Source of the DNA: Pseudomonadota bacterium
Lineage (GTDB): Bacteria; Pseudomonadota; Alphaproteobacteria; Rhizobiales; MH13
DNA length: 64,000 bases
NCBI GenBank assembly: GCA_039024915.1
Contig: JBCCPK010000003.1
Coordinates: 1-64,000 of the forward strand
Direction: 5' to 3'
Numbering within the stretch: position 1 is the stretch's first letter; each line of letters begins with the position of its first letter. Below the pieces are notes generated by a model, which did not search any database, was not told the origin of the DNA, and was given only the letters and a program-made list of their open reading frames with translations. Positions 53,984 to 64,000 of the stretch are shown in pieces. A program made the position numbers and the translations under genes.

Positions 53984-54445
53984 TTAACGTGCACGGACCT
54001 GCGCAATGATTTCTTCGGTCGGCAGGTCCCGCAAGGGAAGCAGGTAGATGCCCCGTTTGTTGTCCGCCAATGCTGCTGGATCACCATCGACGATATCTGA
54101 TGCCCGGGCCACGAACTCACCAATCGGTTGCGGTGGAAACTGGCCAGCGCCAAAGGTGCGTAGGATGACGTTTTCGCCCGTCTCATCGACGCGCCATCGC
54201 CCGGTCACAACCGTGGTGCTTTCGACCTGATAGTAGGTTCCGTCAGGCGCATAATAGACAATGCGGAGTGACGTGCTGCGATAGAGCGCTGTCTTGTCGT
54301 TGATACTATCGCACTGCCCGGCGACTGACGCTTCGCAGGAGGCGACACCAAATTTTGTGCCCCAAAAGAAAGCATTTGCCGAGGCGGGCAGCAGAGCGGC
54401 TGCGCCGATACCCAGTCCAACAACCCGCTTGAGCCAATCAGACAT
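53984..54445 (-). CDS. exported protein of unknown function
   Basis: A 153-residue protein with a signal peptide (VVGLGIGAAALLPASANA, cleavage about residue 25). The mature part has a cysteine pair (SCEASVAGQC) and a segment STSLRIVYYAPDGTYYQV. No domain is recognised. A short gap links it to the VOC gene, so they may be co-transcribed. A moderate ribosome binding site (GGTGAA) precedes ATG 54445. Confidence 0.75.
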   Translation of the reverse strand: MSDWLKRVVGLGIGAAALLPASANAFFWGTKFGVASCEASVAGQCDSINDKTALYRSTSLRIVYYAPDGTYYQVESTTVVTGRWRVDETGENVILRTFGAGQFPPQPIGEFVARASDIVDGDPAALADNKRGIYLLPLRDLPTEEIIAQVRAR

Positions 54446-54551
54446 TTCACCAATCCCGATCTAGAATGTCTCTGGCGCTTAAACGGGCATACAAAATCGA
54501 CGACATAACGACCAACCTTGCATGCATTGGCAAAGCTGTCTCGCCAGGCGC

Positions 54552-55025
54552 CTAGAATGGGATATCGTCGTCCAGGTCAGAACCAATGGCCGGTGCTGGT
54601 CCGCGATCTTGCGGCATTGACGCGCCTCCACTGCCATATCCCATCTGACCACCAGATGCCCCCTGACCGTCATTGCGGCCGTCAAGCATCGTCAGTTCGC
54701 CGCGATACTTCTGCAGCACAACTTCGGTCGAGTAGCGATCCTGACCGTTCTGGTCCTGCCACTTGCGCGTCTGCAGTGCGCCTTCGATGTAAATCTTTGA
54801 ACCCTTGCGCAGATATTGCTCAGCCACCTTGGCCAGGTTCTCATTGAAGATCACCACGCGGTGCCATTCGGTCTTCTCACGGCGCTCGCCAGACTGGCGA
54901 TCGCGCCACGTTTCGGACGTCGCCAAAGATAGGTTGACCAGCTTGTCGCCCGACTGCAACGAGCGCACATCAGGGTCCGCACCCAGATTGCCCACCAAAA
55001 TGACCTTGTTAACGCTACCTGCCAT
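54552..55025 (-). CDS. ssb: single-stranded DNA-binding protein
   Basis: A 157-residue SSB. The OB-fold is clear in [52 protein letters not shown] and [33 protein letters not shown] Gly/Gln-rich linker and the acidic tip DDDIPF, which binds partner proteins such as exonuclease I, close the protein. AAGGAGAG precedes ATG 55025. It is divergent from uvrA, with an SOS box in between. Confidence 0.98.
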   Translation of the reverse strand: MAGSVNKVILVGNLGADPDVRSLQSGDKLVNLSLATSETWRDRQSGERREKTEWHRVVIFNENLAKVAEQYLRKGSKIYIEGALQTRKWQDQNGQDRYSTEVVLQKYRGELTMLDGRNDGQGASGGQMGYGSGGASMPQDRGPAPAIGSDLDDDIPF

Positions 55026-55196
55026 GGTGCTCTCCTTGCTGGTGCCATCCAATCCGATGGGCGCCGCCTGCCGTAACCTCATTACCGTCAAGCCATACGC
55101 GCGCCGTGCACCCGCTGCGAGGCCTTTCGGTGGCTGACAGTATGGCCGGGATTGTTATCCACACCCTATCGAGACTTGTGTCAGGAGACAAGTGAT

Positions 55197-55211
55197 GTTC
55201 TATGTTTGTTC
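55197..55211. promoter_or_regulatory. alphaproteobacterial SOS (LexA) box
   Basis: GTTC-TATGTTT-GTTC: two direct GTTC repeats with exactly 7 bp between, the form bound by LexA in alphaproteobacteria. It lies 90 bp upstream of the uvrA start and about 170 bp upstream of ssb. Repression of uvrA, and perhaps of ssb, during normal growth is the expected effect. Confidence 0.85.
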
Positions 55212-55300
55212 ACACTGGTGAGTCCTCGCCCTTGCGCTAATGTTCTTGGTTCGGGCGCCTCGCTCCCCCCAACCCGTTCAGTCTTTGATCCGAGTTTTTG

Positions 55301-58213
<2,913 letters not shown>

Positions 58214-58224
58214 CATATCTACCA

Positions 58225-59001
58225 ATGCTCTCTTACCAACATGCCTATCATGCCGGGAATGCTGCCGACGTCCACAAGCATGCCCTGCTTGCACTCGCCT
58301 TGGAGTACCTCGTCCGCAAGGACAAGCCAATCAGCTACATCGAAACGCATGCGGGTCGCGGGATGTACGATCTCGCCGGCGCTGAGAGCGCGAAAACGGG
58401 CGAGGCGCGCCACGGCGTGCAGGCCCTCCTTCAACGCTTTGCCAAGGATCATCCTTACCGCAAAGCGATTGAGGCGTTTCGCAATGAGCATGGCCCGATG
58501 GCCTATCCCGGCTCGCCATTGATCGCGCACCAATTCAAACGCAGCGCGGACCGCTTCCAACTGGCGGAGTTTCACCCACAGGAACATACTGTACTGTCGG
58601 AGGCGATGCCAAAATCAGGCATCCATGTGTACCACGAGGATGGTTTCCCGTGGGCTGCGCGCATCTGCCCGCCGACGCCACGACGCGGATTGATCTTTAT
58701 CGATCCAAGCTACGAGCTCGACCACGACTTTTCCGGGCTGCCCAGCTTTCTAGGCGGGCTGCACAAGCTTTGGCCGGTTGGCGTGATCATGCTGTGGTAT
58801 CCCCTTCTCAAAACCGGCGAAGGCGCGGAAATGGCGAAAGCGATCGCTGCACTTGGGCTGCCGAAATGTGTCCGGCATGAGGTGAGCTTCGGTGCCGCCT
58901 CGGGACACCATCGGCTTATCGGTAGCGGCGTTTTATGCGTCAATGCACCGTACACGTTCGAAGCCGACGCGAAGGCTGTTGGAGCGCTTTTTCAGTCCTG
59001 A
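58225..59001 (+). CDS. rlmJ: 23S rRNA A2030-N6-methyltransferase
   Basis: A 258-residue RlmJ, of normal length. It opens LSYQHAYHAGNAADVHKHALLALALEYL and has ETHAGRGMYDL for SAM binding and FIDPSYELDHDF as the DPPY-type catalytic motif. It methylates one adenine of 23S rRNA. Its start is 11 bp after the uvrA stop, so it may be co-transcribed with uvrA. Confidence 0.95.
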   Translation: MLSYQHAYHAGNAADVHKHALLALALEYLVRKDKPISYIETHAGRGMYDLAGAESAKTGEARHGVQALLQRFAKDHPYRKAIEAFRNEHGPMAYPGSPLIAHQFKRSADRFQLAEFHPQEHTVLSEAMPKSGIHVYHEDGFPWAARICPPTPRRGLIFIDPSYELDHDFSGLPSFLGGLHKLWPVGVIMLWYPLLKTGEGAEMAKAIAALGLPKCVRHEVSFGAASGHHRLIGSGVLCVNAPYTFEADAKAVGALFQS

Positions 59002-59023
59002 TCCCGCCTTCGCGTCAGCAGAG

Positions 59024-59659
59024 CTAACGCGCCGCAAACCATGCTGAGAGTGGCATGACATCGACATCTTCAGCGTTACGATAGGGCCAAGGATCGATCG
59101 CCCACCGTTCGCCGCTCTCAAGTTCGGCAACAACCGCCGTTGCATGCGGGTACCGGCCATCAAGCAAGAAGCCCCGCGCGACCGGGTACTGCACGGAGTG
59201 ATGCCGCAGAAGGCCATTCTCAGACAGAATGATCAACGTTGAGGTGGTGTTGGTCGCTTCATCCAAGCAATCAGTCTGCCCCGCCACGCCGGAATTGTGC
59301 ATGTCAAAACCGCCTTCATCGTTGCCCGTTCCGGCAATCGGCGCGACACGTTCCTCCATCCACATAACCGCATTTTTGATGGCGCGCCGCTCGGCAGCTG
59401 GATCGGACGAGCCCCGAGCCATGATGCCGCGAAGCACGGTGACGTCCTGCCCGGTCAACTGGACACGGCTTGAGCGCATGCATCCGAAGCCATGGCAGAT
59501 CGTCACCTGCAGCCCGTTTGGCGCGACGCCGTTATGGTTGGGATACCACGATAGAGGGCTTGCGCTGCTTGACACGCAACCGGCCAGTAAGCCGGCCGAA
59601 AGGCAGATCAAAATGGACCGAGCTAAGCCGCGCACGCTGCATTCCTTGTTGAGGGCCAT
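59024..59659 (-). CDS. lipoprotein with a possible Cys-His-Asp triad
   Basis: A 211-residue lipoprotein. [14 protein letters not shown] is a lipobox, so Cys28 would be lipidated. The C-terminal half has [12 protein letters not shown] (Cys131), [11 protein letters not shown] (His172) and WAIDPWPY (Asp189), the order and spacing of a transglutaminase/papain-like fold. [13 protein letters not shown] precedes it. No family was recognised, so the enzyme activity is only a suggestion. Start ATG 59659 has a poor site; TTG 59677 is in frame. It is convergent with rlmJ and divergent from trmFO. Confidence 0.7.
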   Translation of the reverse strand: MALNKECSVRGLARSILICLSAGLLAGCVSSSASPLSWYPNHNGVAPNGLQVTICHGFGCMRSSRVQLTGQDVTVLRGIMARGSSDPAAERRAIKNAVMWMEERVAPIAGTGNDEGGFDMHNSGVAGQTDCLDEATNTTSTLIILSENGLLRHHSVQYPVARGFLLDGRYPHATAVVAELESGERWAIDPWPYRNAEDVDVMPLSAWFAAR

Positions 59660-59794
59660 GGTCGCGGCTACCAACACCCGGGCTGCCGAGCAACGATCAA
59701 CCGGCCGTCAGGTTTGCTGTGCTGCACGATCGCCTTGAAGCGTTGCCATTGGGCCACTAAACCTTGTCAAGTTTTTCACAGCGGGAAGCTTACC

Positions 59795-61222
59795 TTGAAA
59801 CCCATTCACATCATCGGCGGGGGCTTGGCTGGATCGGAAGCCGCATGGCAGGTGGCGCAGCTCGGCGTCCCAGTGATCCTTCACGAGATGCGCGGTGCCC
59901 CGCAGCACGCCGGCACGGAAGCGCACAAGACTGATGGATTGGCCGAACTTGTCTGTTCGAACTCGTTTCGGTCGGATGATGCGACATCGAACGCCGTTGG
60001 CGTGCTGCATGCAGAAATGCGGCAGCTCAATTCGATCATCATGGCATCGGGAGACGCGCACCAGGTGCCCGCGGGCGGCGCGCTTGCTGTCGATCGGGAT
60101 GGATTTTCTGAAGCCGTGACCAAAGCGCTCCAGGACCACCCACTCATCACAGTTGAGCGCAAGGAGTTGGGAGGTTTACCGCCAGACGAGTGGGACAGCG
60201 TGATCATCGCAACAGGTCCACTCACCGCGCCATCGCTCGCCCAGGCCATTTTGGAGCTTTCCGGTGAGGATGCTCTCGCCTTCTTCGATGCCATCGCGCC
60301 GATTGTCCACTTCGACAGCATCGATATGGACAAGGCATGGTTCCAGTCCCGCTATGACAAGGTTGGCCCCGGTGGAACGGGCAAGGACTACATCAACTGT
60401 GCGATGGACGAAGCGCTGTACAATCGTTTCATCGACGCGCTGATCGAGGCGGATTCAACCGACTTCAAGCAGTGGGAGGCCGACACACCCTATTTCAACG
60501 GTTGCCTCCCCATCGAGGTCATGGCGGCGCGGGGCCGTGAGACCTTGCGGTTCGGACCGATGAAACCGGTCGGCCTGACCGATCCGAACAACCCGGACGA
60601 GCGGCCTTACGCCGTTGTTCAGCTGCGCCAGGACAATGCGCTCGGCACGCTGTTCAACATGGTCGGCTTTCAGACCAAGATCAAATACGGCCAGCAAACC
60701 GATATCCTGCGTATGATTCCGGGCCTAGAGCAGGCGCGTTTTGCCCGCCTGGGCGGGATCCACAGGAATACCTATCTCAATTCGCCTGTCGTTCTCGACC
60801 GGCAACTTCGCCTCAAAGCACAGCCGCGTTTACGCTTTGCCGGACAGATTACCGGCTGCGAAGGGTACGTTGAATCGGCGGCGATCGGGCTTTACGTCGG
60901 CCGTCTTGCGGCGGCTGAACGGCTTGGGCTACCGGTCCCGGATCTGCCTGAAACGACTGCTCTCGGTGCGTTGGTGAACCACATCACCGGCGGCCATGTT
61001 GTCTCCATTGACGAGGGCCCGCGATCCTTTCAACCCATGAACGTCAATTTCGGCCTTTTCCCGCCGCTCGACGGCCCACTGCTCGATGAAGCCGGAAAGC
61101 GGATCAAGGGCAAGGCAAAGGGCTTGGCGCGCAAGCAGGCGATGGCCAAACGCGCGCTTGCCGCTTCGGCGGATTGGGCGGCTCGTTTTGAGGCGGCCAT
61201 GCTCCCAAGTGCGGCGGAGTGA
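59795..61222 (+). CDS. trmFO: folate/FAD-dependent tRNA (uracil-54-C5)-methyltransferase
   Basis: A 475-residue TrmFO. It begins [24 protein letters not shown] (FAD-binding), followed by [25 protein letters not shown] and the conserved [30 protein letters not shown] near the C-terminus. It makes ribothymidine-54 using methylene-tetrahydrofolate. The best start is TTG 59795, with GGGAAG six bases upstream; no ATG fits the family N-terminus. The stop touches the convergent squalene-synthase-like gene. Confidence 0.95.
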   Translation: MKPIHIIGGGLAGSEAAWQVAQLGVPVILHEMRGAPQHAGTEAHKTDGLAELVCSNSFRSDDATSNAVGVLHAEMRQLNSIIMASGDAHQVPAGGALAVDRDGFSEAVTKALQDHPLITVERKELGGLPPDEWDSVIIATGPLTAPSLAQAILELSGEDALAFFDAIAPIVHFDSIDMDKAWFQSRYDKVGPGGTGKDYINCAMDEALYNRFIDALIEADSTDFKQWEADTPYFNGCLPIEVMAARGRETLRFGPMKPVGLTDPNNPDERPYAVVQLRQDNALGTLFNMVGFQTKIKYGQQTDILRMIPGLEQARFARLGGIHRNTYLNSPVVLDRQLRLKAQPRLRFAGQITGCEGYVESAAIGLYVGRLAAAERLGLPVPDLPETTALGALVNHITGGHVVSIDEGPRSFQPMNVNFGLFPPLDGPLLDEAGKRIKGKAKGLARKQAMAKRALAASADWAARFEAAMLPSAAE

Positions 61223-62074
61223 TCATAGCCGGGGCATGCGTTTCGATGCACGCCATACCCTCCAAAGGAGTTTCCAACGCGCGTGCGAAAGTGCGCCGCG
61301 AAAGGGGTCGTCGGCCCACCCCTCTGCCTCCTTAAAGGTACGGCTTGCCAAGGATACCGGTAGCAAGATCGGATAGGCCGCGCTCGGCAAGGATCGTGCA
61401 GCTTCTTGCGCCTTGTGAACATGGCTTTGACCATAAGCGATAAAGGCCTTTAGCGCGTCAGATAGCCCTGCCGTCTGCTTGCCAAGCCGGAGCGCATCAG
61501 GCGTTGTGCCGGCCTCGTCCAGCATCGGCTTTGGGATGAGCGTCTGGCCCCGCGCCGTCCAATGATGGAAACCTGTCAGCACCCGAGCGACTGTCAGCGC
61601 CACGCCACCGTGCCCTGCCGCATCGGCGAACTGACCTGCCGGCTCGGAAGCAAGGTAGCCCATGGCAAGCGCCATTGGGCCTGACCAGACCTCACCAGCA
61701 TACCCTTCGAACGTGTGGGTTTCGGGCATCGGATCATCATAGAGGTCAAAAGTTCGGCCATCGAGAACTGCCTGGAGTGTTGCGGCGGGTAGGCCATCGC
61801 GTCCCATGGCTTCCAGCAGCGCCGCGGCGAGAGGGTTGGAGCCAACAGCGCCATGCTCAATCCCGCCGATAGCGTCGCGCCACCATTGCAACCGGATTTC
61901 TCCAGGCATCGGTTCTGAGATCATCGACCGGGTCCGCGCAACTTCGGCCAGGAACGCAAACAAGGCCATGACGGTTGCCCGCCTGTCCTCTGGTACGAAC
62001 TGCAAGCTGGCATGCCAGATAGGGTCATGCGTTCGCAGATGATCGGCAGCGTGCTGATTGGGGTTATCTGGCAC
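61223..62074 (-). CDS. squalene/phytoene synthase-like protein, NDUFAF6 type
   Basis: A 283-residue protein with the trans-prenyl synthase helical fold. The two aspartate-rich metal motifs of active synthases are missing: the first region reads FLAEVARTRSMISEPMPGEIRLQWWRDAI instead of DxxxD, and the second lacks its aspartates. It resembles the mitochondrial NDUFAF6 group, used in assembly of respiratory complex I, rather than carotenoid enzymes. It lies next to a Mth938/NDUFAF3-like gene on the same strand, which strengthens that reading. Start ATG 62074 gives the full domain. Confidence 0.82.
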   Translation of the reverse strand: MPDNPNQHAADHLRTHDPIWHASLQFVPEDRRATVMALFAFLAEVARTRSMISEPMPGEIRLQWWRDAIGGIEHGAVGSNPLAAALLEAMGRDGLPAATLQAVLDGRTFDLYDDPMPETHTFEGYAGEVWSGPMALAMGYLASEPAGQFADAAGHGGVALTVARVLTGFHHWTARGQTLIPKPMLDEAGTTPDALRLGKQTAGLSDALKAFIAYGQSHVHKAQEAARSLPSAAYPILLPVSLASRTFKEAEGWADDPFRGALSHARWKLLWRVWRASKRMPRL

Positions 62075-62102
62075 CCGCGTCTCCGTTTGCGGTTGTTCCC
62101 GG

Positions 62103-62489
62103 TTAGGTCAGCGCCATGAGCGCAGCGGCCACCCGCCGATCTTCGGACAGAAGGATATTGTAGGTACGAACGGCTGCGCGGGTTGCGCTTACCTCGGCGG
62201 CAAGACCGGCTTCGCGGACCGCATCAAGTGTTGTTTGGGGCAGAACCGCAACATGGGCCCCGGTCCCTATGACCAGAAGATCAAGGTTGTCCGCCAGGTC
62301 CAGGATCGGTTGCAAATCACGGGTGGCGAGAGCGGAAGCAGACGTGGGCGCGGCCCAGCTTTGCGTGCGCCCCGGCATTGTCATGATACTCCCCTGATGC
62401 GACATACCTGCGAAGCGAAACCCGGCGTCGAGCATCGCATCAATCGGCACCTGTTGCGGCAGAAAGCGTTCGGCGCTTTGCTCGTCCAA
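62103..62489 (-). CDS. Mth938-like (NDUFAF3-type) protein
   Basis: A 128-residue protein of the Mth938/DUF498 family. The core LDLLVIGTGAHVAVLPQTTLDAVREAGLAAEVSATRAAVRTYNILLSEDRRVAAALMAL is the family pattern (VGTG followed by an alpha/beta unit). Its human homologue NDUFAF3 acts in complex I assembly. It lies between secF and the NDUFAF6-like gene, an arrangement consistent with an inherited alphaproteobacterial pair. secF stop and this start are about 11 bp apart. Confidence 0.86.
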   Translation of the reverse strand: MDEQSAERFLPQQVPIDAMLDAGFRFAGMSHQGSIMTMPGRTQSWAAPTSASALATRDLQPILDLADNLDLLVIGTGAHVAVLPQTTLDAVREAGLAAEVSATRAAVRTYNILLSEDRRVAAALMALT

Positions 62490-62500
62490 CGCTTTGGTGC

Positions 62501-63487
62501 CTACACCACCGCACCGGCATTGGGGTCTTCGCTATCGACCGTGGCGCGCTTTGCACCTTTGGGCGCCTCAGGCTTGTCGTCTGACGACGGCCTGAGCTTG
62601 AGGAAGATGAGCACAGGACCAGCGACGAAGATCGAGGAATAGGTACCGACCAGCACACCCCAAATCATCGCCGCAGTGAAGGATCGAATGATCTCGCCAC
62701 CAAAAATAAACAGTGAACCCAACGCGATGAGGGTCGTGACCGAGGTCATGATCGTACGCGACAGCATCGAGTTGACGGACAGATCAATAAGATCGTCGAT
62801 CGCCATCTTCTTGTACCGCCGGAGATTTTCTCGCACACGGTCGTAGACGACCACGGTGTCATTCAACGAATAGCCTACAATCGTCAGGATCGCGGCGATG
62901 GACGACAGGTTGAACTCCAGCCCCGTCACCGCAAACAGCCCGAGGGTCAGGATCACATCGTGGACGGTGGCTATGATCGCTCCTATGGCGAACTGCCACT
63001 CGAAACGCACCCAAATGTAAATCAGGATCGCACAAAGCGCAGCCAGAACTGCGGTGATCCCAGCGATGGCCAGTTCGCCCGAAACGCGCGGTCCGACCAC
63101 TTCAAAGCGGCGATATTCGATGCCCTCTTCGCCCAACTCCGCTCGGACCGTGTTGACAACGGCCTGCTGCGCCTGATCGCCACCAGGTTGCTGCTCAATG
63201 CGGATGAGCACATCGGTTTCGTTGCCGAAGCTTTGAACCTCGACGTCGCCAAACTGGAGCTGGTTGAGCTGGGTGCGTATTCCGCCAACATCTGCTGGCC
63301 CGTCCGTTGTACGGATTTCAATGACGGTGCCGCCACGGAAATCGATACCCAGATTGAGCCCAAGGAAACTAAAGACGCCCAGAGATACCACCATCATAAC
63401 GATGGAGAAGGGAAAGGCCCAGTTGCGGTAGGCCATAAAGCGCAGCTTTGGCTCTGCAGGAAGCAACTTGATGAGCGCAAACGACAT
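62501..63487 (-). CDS. secF: protein-export membrane protein SecF
   Basis: A 328-residue SecF. Features: the first helix FPFSIVMMVVSLGVFSFLGLNLGIDFRGGTVIEI with the conserved GIDFRGG, the periplasmic P1-like segment, and GYSLNDTVVVYDRVRENLRR with the conserved D and R near helix 4. Six membrane helices are expected. It works with SecD to use the proton gradient in late steps of protein export. It lies 19 bp downstream of secD. Confidence 0.97.
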   Translation of the reverse strand: MSFALIKLLPAEPKLRFMAYRNWAFPFSIVMMVVSLGVFSFLGLNLGIDFRGGTVIEIRTTDGPADVGGIRTQLNQLQFGDVEVQSFGNETDVLIRIEQQPGGDQAQQAVVNTVRAELGEEGIEYRRFEVVGPRVSGELAIAGITAVLAALCAILIYIWVRFEWQFAIGAIIATVHDVILTLGLFAVTGLEFNLSSIAAILTIVGYSLNDTVVVYDRVRENLRRYKKMAIDDLIDLSVNSMLSRTIMTSVTTLIALGSLFIFGGEIIRSFTAAMIWGVLVGTYSSIFVAGPVLIFLKLRPSSDDKPEAPKGAKRATVDSEDPNAGAVV

Positions 63488-63506
63488 ACGTATCTCCTCG
63501 CCGCCG

Positions 63507-64000
63507 CTAGATCGGCAGAGCCTTTGGACGGCGTGACTTAACCCACAGGGCGATCATCAGACGGGTCATGGTGTATGCGGTAAAAACAGTCGTTACGATA
63601 CCGATCGCCAACGTGACGGCAAAGCCACGCACCGGGCCAGACCCTAGCTGAAACAGAATGACGGCAGCTATGAGAGTGGTGATGTTCGCATCGAGAATGG
63701 TGCGAAGCGCTTCGCGGAAGCCGACATCAATGGCCATAATGGTCTTGCGGCCCCGGCGAACCTCTTCACGAATGCGTTCGAAAATGAGCACGTTTGAATC
63801 GACTGCCATACCGACCGTGAGCACGATCCCTGCGATGCCCGGCAACGTCAAAGTGGCACCGAGGACGGATAAAGCCGCGATAATGAGCGAGATATTCACA
63901 AACAAGGCAACGTTGGCGAACAACCCGAAAAGGCCGTAAGACAAGCCCATAAACAGCAAGACGCCAATGGCGCCAATGACACCGGCGATCTCGCCTGCGG
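63507..64000 (-). CDS. secD: protein-export membrane protein SecD, C-terminal part (gene continues past the window)
   Basis: The C-terminal 164 residues or so of SecD, with the last membrane helices: [19 protein letters not shown], then [31 protein letters not shown] and the [24 protein letters not shown] segment. The gene begins beyond position 64000. It forms a complex with SecF and the rest of the translocon. Confidence 0.95.
   Translation of the reverse strand, partial: AGEIAGVIGAIGVLLFMGLSYGLFGLFANVALFVNISLIIAALSVLGATLTLPGIAGIVLTVGMAVDSNVLIFERIREEVRRGRKTIMAIDVGFREALRTILDANITTLIAAVILFQLGSGPVRGFAVTLAIGIVTTVFTAYTMTRLMIALWVKSRRPKALPI

Overview
The window looks like a chromosomal segment of an alphaproteobacterium, most likely Hyphomicrobiales (Rhizobiales). 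The grounds are the gene order gyrA, coaD, two cyclophilins, queA, tgt, with ssb and uvrA beside it; a direct-repeat SOS box of the alphaproteobacterial form GTTC-N7-GTTC between ssb and uvrA; trmFO beside two mitochondrial complex I assembly-factor homologues and secDF; and generally GC-rich coding sequence. No rRNA, tRNA or CRISPR array was recognised.

Positions 1-40 kb are mostly accessory catabolic and transport modules. (1) 0.4-9.5 kb: a family-5 (peptide/opine-type) ABC importer with a COG3964 amidohydrolase and a RidA-like deaminase in the same operon, plus a divergent SelA-like PLP enzyme and an IclR regulator. Both promoters of this locus carry nearly the same 14-bp sequence. (2) 9.9-17.1 kb: a TetR regulator and a nitrate/taurine-type ABC importer followed by an OsmC-like protein, an acyl-CoA-dehydrogenase-fold flavoprotein, a two-domain rhodanese and cyanase; this set fits thiocyanate or another S-C-N compound. 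An IS110-family element lies just downstream and an IS3-family remnant is cut by the left edge of the window. (3) 18.7-22.2 kb: SDR, luciferase-like monooxygenase and CmcJ/NvfI-type oxygenase with a divergent LysR regulator. (4) 22.6-32.6 kb: LysR, a second family-5 importer with a fused double ATPase, allophanate hydrolase, and a xanthine-type permease. (5) 32.7-35.7 kb: TetR, FAD amine oxidase, SDR and ChrR-like cupin. (6) 36.1-40.8 kb: an AT-rich entry into a radical SAM protein whose twitch/SPASM-like cysteines precede the radical SAM core, a small secreted protein, an MFS transporter and the protein AMPylase SelO.

Positions 41-64 kb are mostly housekeeping: a membrane pseudokinase, D-amino-acid aminotransferase, DUF4864 protein, tgt-queA, cyclophilins, coaD, gyrA, marC-type gene, fatty-acid-hydroxylase-like protein, glyoxalase-fold protein, ssb/uvrA, rlmJ, a lipoprotein with a possible Cys-His-Asp triad, trmFO, NDUFAF6-like and NDUFAF3-like genes, secF and the 3' part of secD, which runs off the right edge.

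The most interesting items are the putative S-C-N utilisation operon; the acyl-amino-acid/PLP/RidA catabolic locus with its shared operator; the N-terminal-twitch radical SAM protein; a transmembrane pseudokinase beside SelO; a Tgt that has lost three of four zinc ligands; and paired complex I assembly-factor homologues. All functional calls rest on motifs read by eye; no database search was run.
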